DNA of 6,106 nt from contig CAYFJC010000054.1 of NCBI GenBank assembly GCA_964343355.1, positions 1 to 6,106 on the forward strand. The letters run 5' to 3'. The notes under the pieces are model-generated. The model was not told the DNA's origin and searched no databases. It was given only the letters and a program-made list of their open reading frames with translations. This document shows, one piece after another, positions 1-5,078 of the stretch. This DNA comes from MED-G78 sp964343355. Its GTDB lineage: Bacteria; Pseudomonadota; Gammaproteobacteria; Magnimaribacterales; D2472. Every line of letters starts with the position of its first letter. Position 1 is the stretch's first letter. The position numbers and the translations under genes were made by a program.

Positions 1-30
1 CTCCTTGAAAGAGGAGCTGATCTTATCTAA
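1..30 (+). CDS. Possible 3' end of an upstream gene (partial)
   Basis: Frame 1 is open from the window edge, reads LLERGADLI and stops at TAA (28-30). The final A of that stop is also the first base of the ntrB ATG, giving a TAATG junction, a common form of termination-reinitiation coupling. Nine codons are too few to identify a family. Frame 2 is also open here and closes at 35-37, so the reading frame is not certain. If frame 1 is real, ntrB is not the first gene of its transcript and no ntrB promoter should be expected in this window. Confidence 0.27.
   Translation, partial: LLERGADLI
12..16 (+). promoter_or_regulatory. Candidate ribosome binding site of ntrB
   Basis: AGGAG lies 13 nt before the ntrB ATG, longer than the usual 5-9 nt spacing. 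It forms the 3' arm of a small inverted repeat, CTCCT (1-5) and AGGAG (12-16) with a 6-nt loop, which could hide the site in the RNA. If a gene ends at 28-30, ribosomes terminating there would open the hairpin and deliver initiation directly. Confidence 0.4.
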
Positions 31-1118
31 TGGCTAATATAGAAAAATTAGATACATCATTACTAAATCACTTAACTACTGAGATTATTATTTTAGATGT
101 ATCTCTTAATTTGTTATGGATTAATGATTCTGCTCTTGCTAATGGCTGGACTAAAGATCTGAAGGATCCTTCTTCTTACAAAAACTTTCTTTCTCTCGAT
201 ACAGAGCAAGAAGTTAAAAGAATTATTAGCATGGCGTTAAAAGATCGCAAATCTATTACTAAAAGAGACTTTGAACTTATATCACATAATAAATCTTCAC
301 GAGAAGTAGATCTTACTGTATCTTTTTCACCAATATATGAATGCATAATTCTTGAAGTTATGAGTGTTGATAATCTAAATAAAATTATTGATTCATCAAA
401 AATGGTCTCTTCTCAAAAAATTGCTGCTAACTTAGCTAGAACTCTAGCTCATGAAGTTAAAAATCCTTTGTCTGGAATAAAAGGTAGTGCTCAATTGCTT
501 AGTTCAAAATGGAAAGACGCATTTTCAACTAAATTTTTAAAAATAATTATTGATGAAACAGATCGCTTAAATTCTCTTGTAAGTAAGATATTAACCCCGC
601 CCAAGAAACCGAATCTAGAGCCTTTCAATATTCATTCTGCATTGGAAAGAGTTCATTCTCTGGCTTTGGCTGAACAAGATAAAAACTTTAATTTAATAAG
701 AGATTATGATCCAAGCATTCCCGATATTGAAGGAGATGAAAATCTATTTATTCATGCCATTCTGAATATTGTAAAAAATGCCATGCAGGCCATTGATGTT
801 AAAAAAGAAGGATCTTCTATAACTCTATCTTCGCGTATTTCTTATAGCATGCCTATCAATGGCAAAGTTTTTTCTACAGTATGTCAGATTGATATCACTG
901 ATAACGGGCCAGGAATACCCAATGAAATCCAGGAGCAAGTTTTCTTTCCGATGATGTCAACAAAGGAAGATGGTTCTGGACTTGGTTTATCAATAGCTCA
1001 AGATATTATTAGAATTCATGGGGGTTCTATTTCTTTTTCTAGCAAGCCTGAGGAAACTGTTTTCTCAATTTTATTGCCTATGTCTGCTGTTCAATTTAAA
1101 GGAGTAGTCAATGCATAA
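30..1118 (+). CDS. glnL: Nitrogen regulation sensor histidine kinase NtrB (NRII)
   Basis: Cytoplasmic kinase/phosphatase of the nitrogen two-component system. In this family it autophosphorylates on histidine, passes phosphate to NtrC under nitrogen limitation, and is switched to phosphatase by the PII protein. No membrane segment is seen in the 362 residues, as expected for NtrB. Residues about 10-115 form a PAS-like sensor region. The H box follows, with LAHEVKNPLSG and phospho-acceptor His141. The N box is NIVKNAMQAI with Asn250, the G1 box is DNGPGIP (291-297), and the G2 box is GSGLGL (315-320), so all catalytic boxes are intact. The segment LIRDYDPSIP (222-231) is typical of NtrB rather than generic kinases. 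The gene overlaps ntrC by 8 bp, its usual partner. The ATG start gives a family-typical N terminus just before the PAS region. Identification as NtrB is firm; signal input through PII is inferred from the family. Confidence 0.95.
   Translation: MANIEKLDTSLLNHLTTEIIILDVSLNLLWINDSALANGWTKDLKDPSSYKNFLSLDTEQEVKRIISMALKDRKSITKRDFELISHNKSSREVDLTVSFSPIYECIILEVMSVDNLNKIIDSSKMVSSQKIAANLARTLAHEVKNPLSGIKGSAQLLSSKWKDAFSTKFLKIIIDETDRLNSLVSKILTPPKKPNLEPFNIHSALERVHSLALAEQDKNFNLIRDYDPSIPDIEGDENLFIHAILNIVKNAMQAIDVKKEGSSITLSSRISYSMPINGKVFSTVCQIDITDNGPGIPNEIQEQVFFPMMSTKEDGSGLGLSIAQDIIRIHGGSISFSSKPEETVFSILLPMSAVQFKGVVNA
1098..1104 (+). promoter_or_regulatory. Ribosome binding site of ntrC inside ntrB
   Basis: AAAGGAG sits 6 nt before the ATG at 1111, within the last codons of ntrB. 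This strong, well-spaced site fixes the ntrC start and lets ntrC be translated independently of ntrB as well as through the 8-bp overlap. Confidence 0.8.
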
Positions 1119-2490
1119 AATTTGGGTAGCTGATGATGATGAAGCAATCAGAATGGTGTTAGAAGAAAGTTTAAAGAGCGCTGGTTTTATAACTAGTATT
1201 TTTTCAAATGCTGATAGCTTGATTGAGCAGCTTAAAACTGATCAACCTGACTTAGTTATTACTGATATAAAAATGCCAGGAACTCATGGATATGACTTGT
1301 TGAAGCATATTACTGATAATTTTGATCACATACCTGTAATTATAATGACCGCTTTCACAGACATGCAGGCTGCAATTGATTCATACGGAGGTGGAGCATT
1401 TGAATATATGCCAAAACCTTTTGATTTAGATGAGGCAATAGAGATTATTCATCGTGCCTTAGAAGGAAAACCTATAACCAAAGGACTGAAAGTTAAGCCT
1501 TCTTCTGAGATTATTGGTAAAGCCTCATCCATGCAGTTGGTATTTAGAGCTATAGGTAAGTTAGCTAATACTAATGCCACAGTTCTTATTCAAGGTCAGT
1601 CAGGAACTGGCAAAGAACTTATCGCTAAATCATTGCATAAAAATAGCCCTAGATATGACATGCCCTTTGTTGCCTTAAATATGGCCGATATACCAAAGGA
1701 ACTTGTTGAGTCTGAATTATTTGGGCATGAAAAAGGAGCCTTCACAGGAGCAGTTGATAGAAGAATCGGAAGATTTGAGCAAGCTAATGGTGGAACATTA
1801 TTCTTAGATGAGATTGGAGATATGCCTTTAGAGTGCCAAACAAGATTACTCAGGGTTTTATCTAATAAAGAATTTTATAGGGTTGGTGGAGATAAGCCTA
1901 TAAAAGTAGATGTCAGAATTTTGGCAGCTACACATCAAGATCTCCATAGCCTTGTAAGTCTTTCAAAGTTTAGAGAAGACTTATTTTATAGATTGAATGT
2001 TATAAGAATTGAGGTTCCAAAACTAAAAGAGAGGATCGATGATATTAAATTGCTTGCGACAGCATTTTTAAAAATGCACTCTGATTCACTTGGAGAGGAG
2101 TTAAGAGTTCTTAGCAAGGAAGCATTAGAGTATTTAGAAAAATATGATTGGCCAGGCAATGTCCGGCAGTTAGAAAATATTTGTTATTGGTTAACATTAA
2201 TGTCTCCAACTCAAAATATAAAAGTGGAAGATTTACCAAGTGAAATAAAAGATCATGAAATTGGAGAATCAGAAGCATCATTAGATTGGGAAAGAGGTTT
2301 AGCATTATGGTTAAAAGACTTATCTGATACCAAGGATTCTGATTTATTAGGTATTGTTGGACCTAAGCTTGATAAAATATTAATACAAACTGCTCTTGAA
2401 AAAACTAATGGTCGTAAAAATGAAGCTGCAATATTGCTTGGATGGGGAAGGAATACCTTAAGTAAGAAGATGAAAGAATTAGGCTTATAA
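1111..2490 (+). CDS. glnG: Nitrogen regulation response regulator NtrC, sigma-54 activator
   Basis: Enhancer-binding protein that, once phosphorylated by NtrB, forms a ring ATPase and opens sigma-54 RNA polymerase complexes at nitrogen-assimilation promoters. All three domains are complete in 459 residues. The receiver (1-118) has the acidic pocket Asp8/Asp9, phospho-acceptor Asp52 in TDIKMPG, Thr80 and Lys102. The AAA+ domain (about 133-370) has Walker A GQSGTGKE (162-169), the sigma-54 contact loop GAFTGA (209-214), Walker B LFLDE (230-234), the arginine-finger region FREDLFYRLNV (287-297) and sensor II WPGNVRQLEN (347-356). The C terminus (about 425-459) is a Fis-type helix-turn-helix with NGRKNEAAILLG and RNTLSKKMKELGL. 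An intact GAFTGA implies that the genome encodes RpoN. The gene ends 5 bp before the stop of the convergent rhodanese gene. No NtrC-type operator or sigma-54 -24/-12 element was recognised in the window, so its local targets, if any, are unknown. Confidence 0.97.
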   Translation: MHKIWVADDDEAIRMVLEESLKSAGFITSIFSNADSLIEQLKTDQPDLVITDIKMPGTHGYDLLKHITDNFDHIPVIIMTAFTDMQAAIDSYGGGAFEYMPKPFDLDEAIEIIHRALEGKPITKGLKVKPSSEIIGKASSMQLVFRAIGKLANTNATVLIQGQSGTGKELIAKSLHKNSPRYDMPFVALNMADIPKELVESELFGHEKGAFTGAVDRRIGRFEQANGGTLFLDEIGDMPLECQTRLLRVLSNKEFYRVGGDKPIKVDVRILAATHQDLHSLVSLSKFREDLFYRLNVIRIEVPKLKERIDDIKLLATAFLKMHSDSLGEELRVLSKEALEYLEKYDWPGNVRQLENICYWLTLMSPTQNIKVEDLPSEIKDHEIGESEASLDWERGLALWLKDLSDTKDSDLLGIVGPKLDKILIQTALEKTNGRKNEAAILLGWGRNTLSKKMKELGL

Positions 2491-2495
2491 ATATT

Positions 2496-2912
2496 TTATT
2501 TAGTAACTAGTGGCAGGCCTTCTTGTTGCCATGTCATGATGCCGCCAGTCAAAATATTTACATTTGTATATTCCATTTTCATTAAAGTCTCGCCAATGGA
2601 TGCAGACTGTCTGCCCATTGAGCAAATCAAGATGATTGGCTTTTCTAAATCAGATGAAATTCGATGACTATAGTTATCAAAATTATCATGAGGCATATTT
2701 ATTGAATTGGGAATGTGGCCGATATCAAATTCATCAGAAGTTCTTAAATCAATAACAGAGGCAGCATTTTTATTAACTAACTGTGTTAAATCTGAGCATG
2801 ATATTTTATTGCCTCCCCTATTCATTTCATGGCGAGACCATAAGATAATAGTTAAGAATAGTGGAAGTGATAAGTACCAATAATCTATTAAAAATAAATT
2901 GAATTCGATCAT
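2496..2912 (-). CDS. Membrane-anchored single-domain rhodanese, YibN-like
   Basis: Small rhodanese-fold protein (138 aa) that would hold or transfer sulfane sulfur on a cysteine at the inner-membrane surface. The N terminus has one hydrophobic segment (about residues 9-27, rich in L, F and I), followed by basic residues (RHEMNR), suggesting an anchor with the domain facing the cytoplasm. The rhodanese domain spans about 38-136, with VIDLRTSDEFDIGHIPNSINMP (53-74 in part) as the family signature. The active-site loop is CSMGRQS with catalytic Cys97. The end, GGIMTWQQEGLPLV, is also typical. Size and layout match E. coli YibN, but the active loop here keeps a proper cysteine. The physiological sulfur donor and acceptor are unknown. 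The gene is convergent with ntrC and divergent from gpmA. In E. coli, yibN is likewise divergent from a phosphoglycerate mutase gene (gpmM). The ATG at 2912 is chosen because it includes the membrane anchor. Confidence 0.85.
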   Translation of the reverse strand: MIEFNLFLIDYWYLSLPLFLTIILWSRHEMNRGGNKISCSDLTQLVNKNAASVIDLRTSDEFDIGHIPNSINMPHDNFDNYSHRISSDLEKPIILICSMGRQSASIGETLMKMEYTNVNILTGGIMTWQQEGLPLVTK

Positions 2913-2962
2913 CTGCGTATTATCTCTTAAAATAAGTCACTTGTGTTTAAAGGAGTTGATAA
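2913..2962. promoter_or_regulatory. Divergent promoter region between the rhodanese gene and gpmA
   Basis: These 50 bp must serve starts in both directions. On the + strand, AAAGGAG (2949-2955) lies 7 nt before the gpmA ATG and is a good ribosome binding site. TATTAT (2918-2923) is a possible gpmA -10 box, without a recognisable -35 at the right distance. On the - strand, GATAAT (2924-2919) is only 6 nt before the rhodanese ATG; if it acts as a -10 box the rhodanese mRNA would be almost leaderless. The ribosome binding site is well supported; the promoter boxes are weak guesses. Confidence 0.45.
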
Positions 2963-3589
2963 ATGAGCTTAAAAAGAAATTTAGTCATAGTCAGGCATGG
3001 CCAAAGCGAATGGAACGAAAAAAATCTATTTACAGGATGGAAGAATCCTGGTCTTACTTCGCTTGGTTATGATGAGGCCAGAAAAGCTGGGCAACTTATT
3101 AAAGATACCAATATAAATTTTGATTCTATGTTTACTTCAGATTTAATAAGAGCTCAATTAACTGGGGACATCATTCTTAGTGAAATAAACCAAGAAGGTA
3201 TACCTATAATTCAGAATCAGGCATTGAATGAAAGAGATTATGGAAGCTTGTCTGGATTGAATAAGGATGATGCGAGAGAGAAGTGGGGAGAAGAGCAAGT
3301 TCATATCTGGAGAAGGTCTTATGACATACCTCCTCCTGATGGAGAAAGTTTAAAAAATACTGCTGAAAGAGTTCTACCTTATTTTAATGAAAAAATAATG
3401 CCAAGAGTAATTGATGGTCAAAATATACTTATTGCAGCTCATGGTAATTCTCTTAGAGCATTAATAATGCAGTTAGATAAAATATCAGAGGAAGAGATTG
3501 TAAGATTGGAAATACCTACTGGTGCCCCTATCCATTATCTATTTAATGATGATGGCTCTATTTCTTTAAAAGAAAACCTCTATGAATGA
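2963..3589 (+). CDS. gpmA: 2,3-bisphosphoglycerate-dependent phosphoglycerate mutase, short form
   Basis: Cytosolic glycolytic/gluconeogenic enzyme interconverting 3- and 2-phosphoglycerate through a phosphohistidine. The catalytic set is present: RHG (11-13) with His12 as phosphate carrier, NERDYGSLSG (89-98) with Glu90 as the likely acid/base, Arg63 in the substrate pocket, and the second histidine His160 in AAHGNSLRAL. LFTGWKNPGLTSLG (22-35) is a strong dPGM signature and separates it from generic phosphatases of the superfamily. At 208 residues it is about 40 shorter than E. coli GpmA (250). It lacks the insert before the PPPDGESL segment (123-130) and the C-terminal tail, as in the compact enzymes best known from Alphaproteobacteria. 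A strong ribosome binding site fixes the start. The stop overlaps the mutY ATG (ATGA), so it leads a likely gpmA-mutY-yggX operon. All 12 arginine codons are AGA/AGG. Confidence 0.95.
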   Translation: MSLKRNLVIVRHGQSEWNEKNLFTGWKNPGLTSLGYDEARKAGQLIKDTNINFDSMFTSDLIRAQLTGDIILSEINQEGIPIIQNQALNERDYGSLSGLNKDDAREKWGEEQVHIWRRSYDIPPPDGESLKNTAERVLPYFNEKIMPRVIDGQNILIAAHGNSLRALIMQLDKISEEEIVRLEIPTGAPIHYLFNDDGSISLKENLYE

Positions 3590-4608
3590 TTAACCTTCAA
3601 AAAGATAATATGAATCTCAGTAGTCTTGTTATTGATTGGTATAAATCTCAGGGAAGAAAAAATTTACCATGGAGATCCAATATCTCTCCATATAGAGTTT
3701 GGATTTCTGAGATTATGTTGCAACAAACTCAAGTCAAAACAGTTATTCCTTATTACAAAAGGTTTCTTAAAGAATTTCCTACATTACCTTCTTTTATAGA
3801 TGCAACTGAAGATGAGATTATAGCTTTATGGTCAGGATTAGGATTTTATAGAAGAGCTAGAAATATCTTTAAGGCAAAAGAAATAATCAAGACGGAATTT
3901 AAAAATAAATTTCCTCAAACATTTGAAGACCTTAAATTATTGCCTGGCATTGGGGAATCAACAGCAGGAGCAATCATGTCGATTGCTTATAAAAAATCTT
4001 ATCCAATTCTTGACGCTAATGTGAAAAGGGTTTTATCAAGGTACTCGAGTATAAATGAGCAATCTAATTCAAAGAGAGATAAACAACTTTGGAAGGTTTC
4101 AAGGGATGTGACTCCAACAAGTAATATCTTCGAATACACTCAAGGAATTATGGATTTAGGAGCAACAATTTGTAAGCCTAAGGACCCTAGTTGTAATTTT
4201 TGCCCATTAAATCAAATATGTAGCTCTGCATTTAAAACTATAGAGCCATTAAAAGCAGCTAAGGTTCTTAAAATAAAACCCGTAAAAGATATCAATTTCA
4301 CTCTTGCTTATACTAAAAATAATATTCTCTTATTTAAAAGAAATGAAAAAACTTTTTGGGATGGTTTGTGGCTACCTTCTGAGTATCCGAGAATTCATAA
4401 AATAGTTAAATCTAAGTCATCTGATAAAAAAAATATTCAACAACAACACAAACTAACTCACTTAGATTTAAATCTAAGTATTAGCTTATTAAGATATGAT
4501 AAAATTTTTAAAGTGAAAACAAATACAGAGCATTGCTGGATTAAAAAATCTGATATCGATAGTTTTGGGATGCCTGCTCCAATTAAAAAAATTATTTTAA
4601 GCTTATGA
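3586..4608 (+). CDS. mutY: Adenine DNA glycosylase MutY
   Basis: Base-excision repair glycosylase that removes adenine mispaired with 8-oxoguanine, preventing G:C to T:A transversions. The N-terminal catalytic domain has LPWR (27-30), SEIMLQQTQV (41-50) with catalytic Glu42, the helix-hairpin-helix LPGIGESTAG (119-128), and catalytic Asp143 in ILDANVKRVL. The four cluster cysteines, Cys196, Cys203, Cys206 and Cys212, follow the CX6CX2CX5C spacing for a [4Fe-4S] centre. Residues about 233-340 are the degenerate NUDIX-like domain that reads 8-oxoG; its KLTHLDL stretch (289-295) aligns with the FSH recognition loop of other MutY proteins. The length (340 aa) is close to E. coli (350). The start at 3586 gives an ATGA overlap with gpmA. 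An in-frame ATG at 3610 (residue 9) would give an N terminus closer to E. coli, and neither start has a strong ribosome binding site. The gene is coupled to yggX by a second ATGA. Confidence 0.97.
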   Translation: MINLQKDNMNLSSLVIDWYKSQGRKNLPWRSNISPYRVWISEIMLQQTQVKTVIPYYKRFLKEFPTLPSFIDATEDEIIALWSGLGFYRRARNIFKAKEIIKTEFKNKFPQTFEDLKLLPGIGESTAGAIMSIAYKKSYPILDANVKRVLSRYSSINEQSNSKRDKQLWKVSRDVTPTSNIFEYTQGIMDLGATICKPKDPSCNFCPLNQICSSAFKTIEPLKAAKVLKIKPVKDINFTLAYTKNNILLFKRNEKTFWDGLWLPSEYPRIHKIVKSKSSDKKNIQQQHKLTHLDLNLSISLLRYDKIFKVKTNTEHCWIKKSDIDSFGMPAPIKKIILSL

Positions 4609-4874
4609 GTGAAACAATATTCTGTAAAAAATTTAAAGAGGATCTACCAGCTCTTCAAGTGCCGCCAATGCCTGGAGCTAGAGGGCAAGAGTTGATGGGT
4701 TCTATTTCTCAAAAAGCATGGGATGAATGGAAGTCTCATCAAACTACATTAATTAATGAAAAACGTTTAGATATGTCTAACCCTGACAGCCGAGAATGGT
4801 TGCTAGTTCAAATGTATAAATTTATTAATAATGAAGATTATGAGAAAGCATCTGGTTTTAAAGCTCTAGACTAA
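4605..4874 (+). CDS. yggX: YggX-type Fe(II) trafficking / Fe-S protection protein
   Basis: Small cytosolic protein of the YggX family, which in enterobacteria limits oxidative damage to iron-sulfur clusters and is tied to the oxidative stress response. The 89 residues match the usual length (about 90). The family hallmarks are the N-terminal TIFCKKF (4-10) with conserved Cys7, PGARGQELMGSIS near 23-35, AWDEWKSHQTTLINEKRLDM (38-57) and the acidic C-terminal part. ATG at 4605 overlaps the mutY stop as ATGA and has no clear ribosome binding site of its own, so translation is probably coupled to mutY. mutY-yggX is a known gammaproteobacterial pair, and pairing a cluster-protecting protein with a [4Fe-4S] repair enzyme makes functional sense. 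No strong intrinsic terminator follows; the nearest hairpin begins about 57 bp later. Confidence 0.93.
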   Translation: MSETIFCKKFKEDLPALQVPPMPGARGQELMGSISQKAWDEWKSHQTTLINEKRLDMSNPDSREWLLVQMYKFINNEDYEKASGFKALD

Positions 4875-4922
4875 GAACTTACCGCATCTTTTATAGGCTC
4901 TCTTGAGATTATTTTAGCAATT

Positions 4923-4950
4923 TTGCAATAAACATTTATATACCTATAAA
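4923..4950 (+). promoter_or_regulatory. Candidate sigma-70 promoter for the dehydrogenase gene
   Basis: TTGCAA (4923-4928) and TATAAA (4945-4950), spaced 16 bp apart, match 4/6 and 5/6 of the sigma-70 consensus. Transcription would start near 4957 and leave a leader of about 120 nt before the ATG at 5079. The -10 box lies inside the palindrome at 4932-4953. The region is AT-rich, so chance matches are likely. Confidence 0.42.
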
Positions 4951-4953
4951 TGT
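4932..4953. repeat. Perfect palindrome, 9-bp arms with a 4-nt centre
   Basis: ACATTTATA (4932-4940) and TATAAATGT (4945-4953) are exact reverse complements around TACC. It overlaps the spacer and -10 box of the promoter candidate, the right place for a dimeric regulator's operator. As RNA it would be an AU-rich stem without a U-tract, so it is not a typical terminator of the preceding operon. Which regulator, if any, binds it cannot be told. Confidence 0.6.
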
Positions 4954-4966
4954 AGGATTTCATCCT
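4954..4966 (+). repeat. Small hairpin, AGGAT-TTC-ATCCT
   Basis: Five-base arms (4954-4958 and 4962-4966) with a 3-nt loop directly abut the preceding palindrome. If transcription starts near 4957 only part of it would be in the RNA. A stem this short may be chance. Confidence 0.3.
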
Positions 4967-4972
4967 CAAATT

Positions 4973-4978
4973 TATAAT
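4973..4978 (+). promoter_or_regulatory. Alternative -10 box TATAAT
   Basis: An exact TATAAT match lies 100 bp before the dehydrogenase ATG. Nothing resembling TTGACA lies 16-18 bp upstream, so it would need an activator or an extended element. If used, transcription would begin near 4985, inside the next hairpin, and remove its 5' arm. Confidence 0.28.
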
Positions 4979-4980
4979 TA

Positions 4981-5017
4981 TTTACCAACCTTAAAGGGGG
5001 TAAATGTTTTGATTTAC
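4981..5017 (+). promoter_or_regulatory. Two mutually exclusive hairpins in the dehydrogenase leader
   Basis: TTTACC (4981-4986) pairs with GGTAAA (4999-5004). The stem extends across an AA bulge by C4989-G4998, C4990-G4997 and U4991-G4996, with a 4-nt loop. It would bury the run of five G (4996-5000). GTAAAT (5000-5005) can instead pair with ATTTAC (5012-5017) across a 6-nt loop. The two stems share 5000-5004 and cannot form together, the geometry of a leader switch. It matches no riboswitch consensus that I can recall, including glycine and SAM classes. Short AT-rich arms make chance possible. Confidence 0.35.
5004..5012 (+). other. Two-codon minimal ORF (ATG TTT TGA) behind a G-rich Shine-Dalgarno-like run
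   Basis: AAAGGGGG (4993-5000) precedes this ATG with short spacing (3 nt after the last G, 6 nt after AAAGG). It is a better ribosome binding site than the one before the dehydrogenase ATG. The ORF encodes Met-Phe and stops. It is in frame with the dehydrogenase, and the frame stays open from 5013 to 5079. It could be a regulatory minimal ORF, a remnant of an older N terminus cut by a stop, or chance. Confidence 0.3.
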
Positions 5018-5078
5018 AAAATATAAAAAAAAGAGTTTAATCGATAAACAGACTAAAAATATCCATGAGATAGATATT

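Noticed and set aside
2111..2305. Minus-strand open frame of 64 codons inside ntrC
   Set aside because: It lies wholly opposite the conserved AAA+ domain and linker of ntrC, has a low-complexity Leu/Asn-rich translation, and matches no known family.
2481..2520. Bidirectional terminator from AGGC (2481-2484) and GCCT (2517-2520)
   Set aside because: Four paired bases around a loop of more than 30 nt, without flanking U-tracts, is not a credible terminator.
4895..4916. Intrinsic terminator after yggX around CTCTTGAG followed by T-rich bases
   Set aside because: The stem is only 3-4 bp with a 2-nt loop and the following T-run is interrupted, which is too weak to call.
4911..4930. Possible sigma-54 (RpoN) promoter because of TTGCA near 4923 and the nearby ntrBC genes
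   Set aside because: The GC of a -12 element at 4925-4926 would need GG about 10 nt upstream (near 4913-4914); the bases there are TT. No NtrC operator (TGCACC/GGTGCA type) was seen.
4875..5078. Known riboswitch (glycine, SAM, THF or cobalamin class) upstream of the dehydrogenase
   Set aside because: I could not find the conserved cores of these classes. The hairpins are reported only as unassigned structure.
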